A stretch of DNA of 64,000 bases from CALINF01 sp039980455 (GTDB taxonomy: Bacteria > Pseudomonadota > Gammaproteobacteria > Pseudomonadales > Halieaceae). Below are positions 7,857-16,213 of this stretch, one piece after another. Where the stretch lies: assembly GCA_039980455.1 (NCBI GenBank), contig JBDXCG010000003.1, positions 558,001-622,000 on the forward strand. Reading direction: 5' to 3'. Below the pieces are notes generated by a model that was not told the DNA's origin, did not search any database, and saw only the letters and a program-made list of their open reading frames with translations. A program made the position numbers and the translations under genes. Numbering within the stretch: the first letter of the stretch is position 1; each line of letters starts with the position of its first letter.

Positions 7857-9790
7857 ACATAGTCTCCTGGTGTGGTACCCAACCCCGGATGCCCGCCTGC
7901 CGCGATCACAATAAACTGCTTGCCGCTGCTATCGATGTAAGTCATAGGCGTTGCTTGTCCTCCAGCTGGGAGTCGTCCTTTCCATAGCTCCTCGCCGGAT
8001 TTCAGGTCTAGCGCGCGCAGATAGTTATCGGCTGCACCTGCCGTAAAGATGAGCCCGCCTGCAGTAACAATGGGGCCACCCATGATGGGAACGCCCAGCT
8101 CCAGGTTTGGTACTGGCGCGGGTGCAAGGTCCTCTATCGTGCCCAATGGCTTTTGCCAGGAGATGGTGCCTGCCTTCATGTCGACGGCAGAAATTGTGCC
8201 CCAGGGTGGCGCAAGGCAAGGTGTGCCCAACACGGAGAGCACGGGTTGTCTGCGCATACCGTAAGGCGTACCACTTTGCTGTGCGAATTCGGAGTCGGGG
8301 TAATCACCCGACCTGGCAAGAGACTCGAATTGGTTTCTTGGAATGAGTGCGACCACGGTTGCAAACTCGTTTGAATTTGCGATAACGGTCTGCGTCAGCG
8401 GGTCAAACGCAATCCCACCCCAGTTCATACCGCCACCATAGCTGGGCAGCATCAATGTTCCCTGTATAGAGGGTGGCGTATAGATGCCCTCGCTGCGGTA
8501 GCGACTGAACTCTTTAGCGCACAGCCAGCGGTCAAAGCCTACCAGACCCCAGCTATCAGCCTCGGTCACCGGATGCTGGCGCGATAGTGGAGGGGGAGCT
8601 ACCGGAAAGGGTTGGGTAGGGGAGAGCTGCTCACCGGGTACGTCAGACTGAGGCACGGCGCGCTCTTCGATGGCGAATAAGGGCTCTCCAGTCTCTCGGT
8701 GAAACGTAAATAGCATGCCCATCTTGGTGGCCTGAATGACCGCAGGTACTGTTGCTCCATCTCGATCTAACTCAACCAGTACCGGTTGAGCAGGCAGGTC
8801 GTAGTCCCACACATCATGATGAACTAGCTGCTGGCCCCAGACAAACTCTCCGGTGCTGGCTTTGAGCGCAACCAGTGAATTCGCCCATCGATTATCCCCC
8901 AAGCGCTCGCCGCCATAGAAATCGGGGCTCGCCGATCCAGTTGGTATGAACACAAGATCACGCTCTACATCGGCAGCCAGAGGCGCCCAAGCGTTGGCTG
9001 CACCGGTTGCACGTGCCTGTTCGGGTTGCCACCCGGATTGGCCGGAGGCTTTAGGGTTACGCGGTATAGGGTCCCACTGCCAGCGCTGGACGCCAGTGCG
9101 GGCATCGAAACCGCGAACGATGCCTAACTCCAACTCTACGGCGCCGTTGTCACCTACCGATGAGCCACTGATGAGTGTATCGCCGACGATAACGGGTGGC
9201 GACGTGATGCTGTATTCCAATGAGTCGCTTTCGCGTAGGCGTACATCGCGGTTCAAGTAGATTGCGCCTTCATCACCAAAGTCGCTACAGGGTTGACCGG
9301 TAGTTCCATCGAGCGCTATCAGGCGGCTGTCCAAAATGCCGATGTAGATTCGAGTGGCACACGCGACGTCATCAGGCGCGAGGGGGTCTTGCCATGCGCT
9401 AACACCGCGGTTGCCAATCTCTGCAGGGCGCCTGCTGCGATCCAGTTCAGGGTCGTAGCGCCAGAGCTCGCGTCCCGTGCTCGGATCTGCCGCAATCACG
9501 ATACCGCTACTGGTTGAGAGCAGTAATTTGCCGTCGAATAGTATCGGGTTGGTTTGAAATCCATAGGGTCGCGCGGCGTTCTCGCTCATTTCACCCGTAC
9601 GCAGAATCCATGCGGGCTGCAAGGATCCGACGTTACTGGCATTGATCTGCTTGATATCCGAATACTGACCGCCGCCTACACTGCCGCCATAGTGAGGCCA
9701 TTGCGTAGGTTCGTCAGCATAGCTCACGCTAGCGCCGAGTGGGAAAAGCAGGGCGAATAGAGAACGTGCTAAGAAGCGCTTCATAGACAT
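7832..9790 (-). CDS. PQQ-dependent (glucose-type) dehydrogenase, periplasmic
   Basis: Quinoprotein dehydrogenase, related to the periplasmic domain of membrane-bound glucose dehydrogenase, oxidising a sugar or alcohol and passing electrons to the respiratory chain. Signal peptide 1-25 (SLFALLFPLGASVSYA). The mature enzyme begins WPHYGGSVGGGQYSDIKQI, typical of the family, and runs through an eight-bladed propeller. HHDVWDYDLPAQP contains the conserved Asp region near the active site. At 652 residues it lacks the N-terminal five-helix membrane domain of Gcd, so it is soluble or peripherally bound. A second paralogue lies at 12567-14582. Substrate not determinable. Confidence 0.9.
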   Translation of the reverse strand: MSMKRFLARSLFALLFPLGASVSYADEPTQWPHYGGSVGGGQYSDIKQINASNVGSLQPAWILRTGEMSENAARPYGFQTNPILFDGKLLLSTSSGIVIAADPSTGRELWRYDPELDRSRRPAEIGNRGVSAWQDPLAPDDVACATRIYIGILDSRLIALDGTTGQPCSDFGDEGAIYLNRDVRLRESDSLEYSITSPPVIVGDTLISGSSVGDNGAVELELGIVRGFDARTGVQRWQWDPIPRNPKASGQSGWQPEQARATGAANAWAPLAADVERDLVFIPTGSASPDFYGGERLGDNRWANSLVALKASTGEFVWGQQLVHHDVWDYDLPAQPVLVELDRDGATVPAVIQATKMGMLFTFHRETGEPLFAIEERAVPQSDVPGEQLSPTQPFPVAPPPLSRQHPVTEADSWGLVGFDRWLCAKEFSRYRSEGIYTPPSIQGTLMLPSYGGGMNWGGIAFDPLTQTVIANSNEFATVVALIPRNQFESLARSGDYPDSEFAQQSGTPYGMRRQPVLSVLGTPCLAPPWGTISAVDMKAGTISWQKPLGTIEDLAPAPVPNLELGVPIMGGPIVTAGGLIFTAGAADNYLRALDLKSGEELWKGRLPAGGQATPMTYIDSSGKQFIVIAAGGHPGLGTTPGDYVVAFALPD

Positions 9791-9911
9791 CGTGTATTGA
9801 TCCTTGTCCTGTTTAGAGAGACCTCTACAACTTCTACTATATACTGTATTCGTTCTATTCTATAAAACCCGCTTCGATTATTGCTTTGAGGTTATAGCCT
9901 GTGAGCACAAT

Positions 9912-11654
9912 ATGACTGACCTTGCGACAGTGTTTGGCGATCCTCAAATGGATGAGCTGTTAGCTGAGAGCGTTTGTATCACTGTCGGTGTAACGGCACA
10001 TCGGGATCTGAGTGCGCTTGATCAGCAGTCCCTGCGCGCTGAGGTTCGCAAGTTCTTGTCTCGTTTGCAGAATGATAATCCGGATTTGCCGATGAAGATG
10101 CTCAACCCGCTCGCCGAGGGAGGCGATCGGCTTGTTGCTGAAGTGGCCTTAGAGCTAGGTGTGAATCTGGTAGTGCCATTGCCGATGCCGGCGCATGAAT
10201 ACGAGGCGGAGTTTGCCGATGCAGATTCAGTCGCGCATTTCAGATCGCTGATTGATCTGGCGAAGGTCGTTCAGCTACCGCCGGTGGACGCCGATGGTGG
10301 TCTTACCTTGAGAGATTTACGCAAACGTCAGTACGCACAGCTGGGCGTATTCATCTCCTCTCATTCGCAGATCCTGCTGGCGCTGTGGGATGGCTTGCCC
10401 AGTGATAAGTTGGGTGGTACCGCGTCGGTAGTCCATTTTCACATTAATGATGACATGCCCGGATATCTTGAACTGCAAGATACTGCCCACCTATTGGCTG
10501 ATAACGAGAACGATCTGGTCTATCACATTGTCTGCCCGAGGGAGACTTACGATACGAGTCAAACACCATTGACAGGACGTTGGTTAACTCACAGTGGCTA
10601 TCACGATGATAAGGCTGTGCCAGATGACTATCAGAGCGTGTTTACAAATATGATCGCATTTCGTCACGACATTCACCGTCATCGAAATTCGATAGCCGAG
10701 GTGGTAGGCGAGCTGCCCGGTAGCGAGAGTCCGCATAGGGAGCGTGATCAGCGTACTATCGAGTGGCTGTTAGACTGTACGGATCATCTTGCCGTGCATT
10801 ACGGCACCCAGGTTGTTTCTGGATTGCGAACCACCTACTTCGCCGCTGTGCTAATGGGCTTATGTTTCATTTTGTACTCTGAGTTTTCAGAGCTTTCTTT
10901 TCTGTTGCCTGCGTTCATAGTGTTATTCGGGCTGGCTTATCTCCACAACAGACTCGCCGAGTCGCGCGAGTGGCATCGAAAATATTTAGACTATCGAGCC
11001 CTCGCAGAGGGCTTGCGAGTGCAACGCTACTGGACAATGGCGGGAGTTGAAGGTCCGAGCAATACGGCTTATGCCTATGACAATATTTTACAGAAGCAGG
11101 ATGTTGAACTGGTCTGGATTCGGCATGTCATGCGCAATGCTCTTGTGCATCGAGAGCGACCCTTGCGCCGTACCGATGAAGATGTCGAGATGGCAATAAA
11201 AGACTGGATTGGAAGTGAAGAAACCGGTGAAGGTCAGCTGGGATACTATCAGCGCAAGGCTGCTGAACGAGCGCTGCAGTTTCAGCGGACCAATCGGTTA
11301 GGGACCTTGTGCCTTTGGGTGGGTATGTCGACTGCGGTAGCGTTGCTGTTGATAGGCGGCGGCCTCTCTGACTTTTGGTTCAATATACTGTTGGCATTCA
11401 TGGGTATCCTGCCATTGATTGCGGGTGTCAGAGAGGCGTATGCGTTCAAAAAAGCCGACAGAGAGTTGGTTAAACAGTATCAGTTCATGGCACAAACATT
11501 TGCGCGTGCTCAGAAAAAGTTAGCAGATACATCAGACTCACACGCGCGAAGGAAAATTCTCTACGCATTGGGGCATGCCTGCCTTGAAGAGCATGCTGAA
11601 TGGTTGCTGATGCAGCGCGAGCGCCCCTTGGAGCACTCGGGATTGCAAACCTGA
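9912..11654 (+). CDS. SLOG-like nucleotide-sensor domain fused to membrane (SLATT-like) helices
   Basis: Probable sensor-effector membrane protein of 580 residues from ATG 9912 (an in-frame TTG at 9804 would add 36). The N-terminal 240 residues look like a SLOG (DprA/LOG-like Rossmannoid) domain: strand VCITVGVTAHRD, then LNPLAEGGDRLVAEVAL with the GGDRL loop, VVPLPMPAHEYEAEF and ILLALWDG. In this superfamily the domain is predicted to bind nucleotides or NAD-derived ligands. Two helical hairpins follow (about 307-348 and 464-508), each followed by long charged amphipathic helices, as in SLATT two-helix effectors of predicted conflict systems. No cyclase or nuclease partner is adjacent; it stands alone between metabolic genes. 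Domain calls come from motif reading, not a profile search. Confidence 0.7.
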   Translation: MTDLATVFGDPQMDELLAESVCITVGVTAHRDLSALDQQSLRAEVRKFLSRLQNDNPDLPMKMLNPLAEGGDRLVAEVALELGVNLVVPLPMPAHEYEAEFADADSVAHFRSLIDLAKVVQLPPVDADGGLTLRDLRKRQYAQLGVFISSHSQILLALWDGLPSDKLGGTASVVHFHINDDMPGYLELQDTAHLLADNENDLVYHIVCPRETYDTSQTPLTGRWLTHSGYHDDKAVPDDYQSVFTNMIAFRHDIHRHRNSIAEVVGELPGSESPHRERDQRTIEWLLDCTDHLAVHYGTQVVSGLRTTYFAAVLMGLCFILYSEFSELSFLLPAFIVLFGLAYLHNRLAESREWHRKYLDYRALAEGLRVQRYWTMAGVEGPSNTAYAYDNILQKQDVELVWIRHVMRNALVHRERPLRRTDEDVEMAIKDWIGSEETGEGQLGYYQRKAAERALQFQRTNRLGTLCLWVGMSTAVALLLIGGGLSDFWFNILLAFMGILPLIAGVREAYAFKKADRELVKQYQFMAQTFARAQKKLADTSDSHARRKILYALGHACLEEHAEWLLMQRERPLEHSGLQT

Positions 11655-11658
11655 GACG

Positions 11659-12519
11659 CTAGAAAGGTTTTTCACCAGCCACGGTGACACGATCCATTAC
11701 ACGCGTATGTGGCCAGTAGTCAGAGGCTGCGTAGTGCTGGCTGGAGCGGTTGTCCCAGAACGCAATCGTCCCCGGCTGCCATCTCAGTCGAACCTGATAC
11801 TCAGGCGTGCTGGCTGTGCGCATCAGGTCCTTCAGCAGTGCCTTACTTTCCTTCGGGTCCATATCGACGATGTGGGTGGTGAACGCGATGTTTACGTAAA
11901 GGCTCTTGTGGCCGGACTCTGGATGAGTGCGTACAACGGGGTGATTCTGAGGTGGGTGTTTAGCGAGTACACCTTCGTGCTGTTCTTCTGGAATCAGGTG
12001 CCCAAACCCTTTAAGAAAACTGTGCTGAGCCTGCAGGCCGTCCAGTCTTTCCTTGAGTTCATCCGAGAGGCCCTGATAGGCAGCCTCCATATCAGCCCAA
12101 AGTGTGTCCCCACCAACGTCCGGAAGTTTCACAGCTCTAAGAATAGACCCCAGCGAGGGTTGCGGGCGCCACGTTACGTCAGAATGCCAGAAGTTTTCTG
12201 TACCGCGCTTGTCTTTATTGTGCGCTATACGCAGGATTTCAGGCTGGTCTTGATCAGCGGGGGTTAGCGGGTGTACTTCGAGTTCGCCAAAGCGTTGGGC
12301 GAACGCAATATGCTCATCGGTGCTGATATGCTGATCGCGGAAGAAGATTACCTTCCACTGCACCAGCGCCTGTCTCAGCGCATCAATCGTGGCGTCGTCG
12401 AGTGTCTGCGACAGATCCAGTCCATGTATGAAGGCACCAATGGTGGGTGATTGTGGCTCTACAGTGAACGAGGCGGCTGAATCTTGTGTTGTGGGACGCT
12501 GTGCCTGCGCTGTTTCCAT
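11659..12519 (-). CDS. TauD/TfdA-family 2-oxoglutarate dioxygenase
   Basis: Fe(II)/2-oxoglutarate-dependent dioxygenase of the taurine dioxygenase family (286 residues, normal length), cytoplasmic. The iron facial triad is visible: H112 and D114 in WHSDVTW, and H262 in SQHYA. R273 or R277 in HTRVMDRV should bind the 2-oxoglutarate carboxylate. FFRDQHIS and GGDTLWADM are further family signatures. Substrates in this family include taurine, alkyl sulfates and aryloxyacetates; nothing here selects one. It starts 47 bases after the second PQQ dehydrogenase and is probably the last gene of that operon. It converges on the SLOG gene, four bases apart. Confidence 0.92.
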   Translation of the reverse strand: METAQAQRPTTQDSAASFTVEPQSPTIGAFIHGLDLSQTLDDATIDALRQALVQWKVIFFRDQHISTDEHIAFAQRFGELEVHPLTPADQDQPEILRIAHNKDKRGTENFWHSDVTWRPQPSLGSILRAVKLPDVGGDTLWADMEAAYQGLSDELKERLDGLQAQHSFLKGFGHLIPEEQHEGVLAKHPPQNHPVVRTHPESGHKSLYVNIAFTTHIVDMDPKESKALLKDLMRTASTPEYQVRLRWQPGTIAFWDNRSSQHYAASDYWPHTRVMDRVTVAGEKPF

Positions 12520-12566
12520 GTGAGTGCCTCTTTCAGTAAATGTTATTAGTGTTGGGAGTGTAGCAA

Positions 12567-14582
12567 TTAATTCTCAGCGGGCAATGCATAGGCACGCAAA
12601 TAGTCCCCGGCGTTGCCCTTGCCAGACCAGTGTCCGCCTGCAGCGATGACGATGTATTGCCGGCCGTCGCTACCGCGATAACTCATGGGCGACGCCGCAC
12701 TTTGCGTCGGTAGGCGAGTGCGCCACAGCTCTTCTCCCGTGTTTGTGTTGAAGGCTCTGAAAAAGTAATCCCCTGAGCCTGCGATAAACGTAAGGCCACT
12801 AGCTGTAAGCAATGGTCCACCCAATCCTGGCGTACCCTCGAAAAACCAGAACGGGAAGGGCGCCATATCGCGCGTCGTACCTAATGGTACGCTCCAGATC
12901 AATTCACCCGTTGTCAGGTCGACTGCATCGAGGGTGTTCCAAGGAGGAGCCGTACAGGGTAAGCCCAAGGGTGACAACAACAGCTCGGGCGTTACGCAAA
13001 ACGGCGTGCCTTCTTGCGGGTGCGCGCCGGGTATATCGTCGCATTGCTCGCGAGGATAAAGCGTCATTAGGCCGGCGATATGATTGGTGGGCAATACGAT
13101 TATTTTGCGCTCAGGATCGATAGCAGGGGAATCCCAGTTGTTACCGCCGCCTTGAAAAGGGTAGCTGATAGAGCCCTGTGTAGAAGGTGGTGTAAAAATG
13201 CCTTCCCAGCGCGCATTGCGGATAATTTCCTTGCATGCGTTTCGATCCCAGGGCGTAAGACCCCATGCGGTTTCCTCCGAGACTGTCCCTCTAACCAACG
13301 TTTTGGGTAGTACGGGAAATGGCTGCGTGGGCGCGTAGTACTCGCCAGGGGTATCACCCTGCGGCACAGGTTTTTCCTCTACACCAAACAGAGGCTCGCC
13401 GGTTTGGCGGTCGAGCAGAAACAGGTGTCCCATTTTGGTAGGTTGTGCCAGGGCAGCTCGTGGCGATCCATCCATTACCACGTCATACAGAGTGGGCTGG
13501 GCAGGTGTGTCCCAGTCCCATATATCGTGGTGTACCGCTTGAAAATTCCAAACCACCTTACCGGTGCTGCCGTCCAGAGCGATTACGGAACTGGAATAAT
13601 AGTCTAGGCCTTTCTCCAAGCCTCCGCGATGGCCGCCATAGTAATCGGGTTGGCTATTGCCGGTTGGCACGAAGACAAGATTGCGTTGCGTATCGACAGA
13701 CATGATCGACCACACGTTAGTGGTACCTTTCTGATAGCGTTGGCCTTCGTCGGTTAATGTGGGCTGTGTGCCTGGCGCAATAGGGTCGAAGTGCCAGACG
13801 AGTTCTCCGGTACGGGCATTGAAAGCACGCACGACACCGCCCGGGCTATCTGTGCGGCGATTGTCCAACACCATAGCGCCGGTGATGACCAAGTCGCCAA
13901 GAATCGCAGGTGGCGAGGTGATGTTGTATTCACTCGCAATGTGTTCACCCAGGCCCTGACGCAGGTTTATTTGTCCCTCGAAACCAAAGTCGTCACAGGG
14001 CTTACCGGTAACCGCATCCAGGGCAAACAGACGGCCATCAAGCGTGCCTGTAAATATACGATGATCACACGCAGCGCCCGTTGGATTGCGGGCCTGCCAA
14101 CTGCTGACTCCCCGGCAGTTGGTGAGATAGATGTCATCGGTATTCACCTTGGGGTCGAATACCCACAGTTTCTTGCCTGTTACCGGGTCGAGAGCGAATA
14201 CCCGGTTGTAAGGCGTGCAGTAGTAGAGCGTGTCATTGACAACAATGGGAGTGACCTGAAGCGAGGTCTGGGTCTCTGCACGTTTGCCGTCTTCCAGGCT
14301 CAGACTGGAATCTTGGTCCCATTCCGTCGGGAGCCTGAAGTCGCCCGAGCGATGCTCCCAAGCCAGTTCGAGAGTTTCGAGGTTTGTCGCATTGACTTGC
14401 TTGAGGTCTGAGTAATGTCCACCGCCAGGGCTGCCGCCGTAGCTGTTCCAGGTGCCTTCCTCAGCGAGTGAAAGTAGTGAAGTCGACAGCCCAAGACTCG
14501 TGATGGTAACTACGGCCAGCCAGCGGCTGAATACGTTGGTTCCTGCGCTGTGTGCTCGTCTATTCCACTGCATGAATGCCAT
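12567..14582 (-). CDS. PQQ-dependent dehydrogenase, second paralogue
   Basis: Periplasmic quinoprotein dehydrogenase, 671 residues, same family as 7832-9790. Signal sequence at about 18-41 (WLAVVTITSLGLSTSLLSLA) after a basic N-terminus. The mature start WNSYGGSPGGGHYSDLKQ and the active-site stretch HHDIWDWDTPAQP match the paralogue. Blades carry repeated GELVWHFDP/GKLWVFDP-type strands. No membrane domain. The 5' end overlaps the CvfB-like stop by 23 bases (14 if codon 4 is the start), which indicates translational coupling in the operon beginning at the cytochrome c gene. That cytochrome is a reasonable electron acceptor. Substrate unknown. Confidence 0.9.
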   Translation of the reverse strand: MAFMQWNRRAHSAGTNVFSRWLAVVTITSLGLSTSLLSLAEEGTWNSYGGSPGGGHYSDLKQVNATNLETLELAWEHRSGDFRLPTEWDQDSSLSLEDGKRAETQTSLQVTPIVVNDTLYYCTPYNRVFALDPVTGKKLWVFDPKVNTDDIYLTNCRGVSSWQARNPTGAACDHRIFTGTLDGRLFALDAVTGKPCDDFGFEGQINLRQGLGEHIASEYNITSPPAILGDLVITGAMVLDNRRTDSPGGVVRAFNARTGELVWHFDPIAPGTQPTLTDEGQRYQKGTTNVWSIMSVDTQRNLVFVPTGNSQPDYYGGHRGGLEKGLDYYSSSVIALDGSTGKVVWNFQAVHHDIWDWDTPAQPTLYDVVMDGSPRAALAQPTKMGHLFLLDRQTGEPLFGVEEKPVPQGDTPGEYYAPTQPFPVLPKTLVRGTVSEETAWGLTPWDRNACKEIIRNARWEGIFTPPSTQGSISYPFQGGGNNWDSPAIDPERKIIVLPTNHIAGLMTLYPREQCDDIPGAHPQEGTPFCVTPELLLSPLGLPCTAPPWNTLDAVDLTTGELIWSVPLGTTRDMAPFPFWFFEGTPGLGGPLLTASGLTFIAGSGDYFFRAFNTNTGEELWRTRLPTQSAASPMSYRGSDGRQYIVIAAGGHWSGKGNAGDYLRAYALPAEN

Positions 14583-15393
14583 CGTCCTCGATACGAATTA
14601 GTCTAGCCTTGTACAACGTACTGATGGCCCGTTTGAATGACTTCTTGCTCATGCCCAGTACTCTCTCAATCTCAGCAGGGTCGGACTTGTCGTGTAGTGT
14701 GATGAAACCGCCTTGATCTCTTAAGTACTGCATTACCTGTTGATCGTAACTGCCCTGGGCTTTGCGTCCACCGTGCAGGCTGATGTCGAGCCTGCCATCG
14801 TCACGCACACGACGCACGAACCCCGCCAGCGATTGACCGAAACTGAGACGCTGCGCGACCTCATTTTTGTACAGTACACCGGTGTGTGAATGATCGACGA
14901 TGACTTTGAAGCCAAGCTCAGTACTATTGGCAACGATCAGTTTCACCTCTTGTCCAGCCGTAAACTGGTCTTCGCTCTCGTCTTGCAAAAAACGGTCTAT
15001 ACGTGACGATGCCATGATGCGCCCATCGTGTGGATTAATGTGCACGTAGACGAGGTAGGACTTACCGGCTTGCATGGGGCGGTGTTGTTCAGCAAAAGGG
15101 ACAAAAAGATCTTTGTCTAAACCCCAGTCGAGAAATGTACCGTAGTCGGAATTAGAGACTGCTTTCAATAAGGCGAATTCGCCAACCTGAGCGAGCGGTT
15201 GTTGTTGTGTAGCGATCAATCGTCCTTGTCCGTCGAGATAGATGAACGCTTGGATCTCGTCATCTTCATGGAGCTCAGTGTTGCAATGTTTGTGAGGGAT
15301 CAACACTTCGCCCACGGGCGAGGCGTCCACGAATACTCCCGGTGAGCTAACACGCGTAACGCGAACGGATGATAGTTTGCCTATAGCTGCCAT
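14560..15393 (-). CDS. CvfB/YitL-family S1-like RNA-binding protein
   Basis: RNA-binding protein of the CvfB family: successive S1-like OB-fold domains with a C-terminal winged helix. Visible blocks are an N-terminal domain (MAAIGKLSSVRVTRVS...GEVLIP), a second domain (GEFALLKAVSNSDYGTFLDW then DKDLFVPF), a third S1 domain (EVKLIVANSTELGFKVIV) and the winged-helix end (GGFITLHDKSDPAEIERVLG, KKSFKRAISTLYKARLI). I chose ATG 15393, which begins the conserved domain and leaves 19 bases after the preceding enoyl-CoA hydratase; the longer frame from 15474 adds 27 unconserved residues. In Firmicutes CvfB affects virulence gene expression. A role in this oxidative operon is unexplained. Confidence 0.9.
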   Translation of the reverse strand: MAAIGKLSSVRVTRVSSPGVFVDASPVGEVLIPHKHCNTELHEDDEIQAFIYLDGQGRLIATQQQPLAQVGEFALLKAVSNSDYGTFLDWGLDKDLFVPFAEQHRPMQAGKSYLVYVHINPHDGRIMASSRIDRFLQDESEDQFTAGQEVKLIVANSTELGFKVIVDHSHTGVLYKNEVAQRLSFGQSLAGFVRRVRDDGRLDISLHGGRKAQGSYDQQVMQYLRDQGGFITLHDKSDPAEIERVLGMSKKSFKRAISTLYKARLIRIEDDGIHAVE

Positions 15394-15412
15394 AGAGTTG
15401 CCATGTGAATTC

Positions 15413-16213
15413 TTAGTTGCCCTTGAACTCGGGAGTTCGCTTCTCAAAGAATGCTTTGGCACCTTCGCGCGCATCCTCCGATTCTATCGCCAGCAAAAAC
15501 TGATCTGCGTCCATGAAGCTGGTTGCTTGATTGAGTGCGTTCGCACTATTGTTTATTGCCTGTTTCGCCATTCGTACCGGGATGGGAGGGCGCTCTGCAA
15601 CCTTGGCCGCGAGCTCATGCGCTTTTGCCAAAGCCTGCCCGGGATTTACGATGTGATCGACCAAGCCCCAGTCACAGGCTTGCTGCGCGCTTACTGGCTC
15701 TGCAAGAACCAGTAACTCCTTGGTCTTGGCCGGGCCGATCAGGCTCACAAACCGTGGCACACTCTGCCAGCTCATATTCATTCCAAGTTTCAATTCGGGA
15801 ACATACAACCGTGCATCGTTGGCGGCGACACGCCAATCGCACGCGCTCACCAGAGCCATGCCACCCCCTATACACCACCCTTCAATAGCGGCGATGGTTA
15901 TCGGCTCCAATGCTTCCCATGCGGCGCACATTCGCGGGCCTGTCTGCACCAATTTCCGCTTCTGCGCCTGTGTCAGCGAGCCCATGGCGGCGGATTCAGG
16001 ATCGGCAAGATCCATGCCGGCGCTGAAAGTGCTTTCTGCACCTGTCAAAATGATGGCATTGAGTTCGGTGTCGTCCTGCAGTGATAGAGCGAGCTCGGTT
16101 AGCTCACGCATCAAAGCGTTATTGAGACTGTTGACGGAGTTTTTCGATTGGAAACGTACACACAAAGTCCGTCCACTACGTTCCAGTTGTAGATAGTCCC
16201 ACTCTTGCTTCAT
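15413..16213 (-). CDS. Enoyl-CoA hydratase/isomerase family protein
   Basis: Crotonase-fold enzyme acting on acyl-CoA. The oxyanion-hole segments are visible: TGAESTFSAGMDLAD and IAAIEGWCIGGGMALVSACDWRVAA. The C-terminal FFEKRTPEFKGN is typical of crotonases. ATG 16213 overlaps the stop of the upstream PLP-enzyme gene as ATGA, which decides this start over one 24 bases upstream. The hydratase catalytic Glu pair is not clearly placed, so hydratase versus isomerase is open. Sits mid-operon. Confidence 0.9.
   Translation of the reverse strand: MKQEWDYLQLERSGRTLCVRFQSKNSVNSLNNALMRELTELALSLQDDTELNAIILTGAESTFSAGMDLADPESAAMGSLTQAQKRKLVQTGPRMCAAWEALEPITIAAIEGWCIGGGMALVSACDWRVAANDARLYVPELKLGMNMSWQSVPRFVSLIGPAKTKELLVLAEPVSAQQACDWGLVDHIVNPGQALAKAHELAAKVAERPPIPVRMAKQAINNSANALNQATSFMDADQFLLAIESEDAREGAKAFFEKRTPEFKGN

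Noticed and set aside
9830..9870. LexA-type box before the SLOG-like gene
   Set aside because: A CTGT occurs but the matching ACAG arm at the right distance is missing.
13791..14411. 206-residue open frame antisense to the second PQQ dehydrogenase
   Set aside because: It is on the opposite strand of an intact propeller gene and has no family features; shadow of GC-biased codons.
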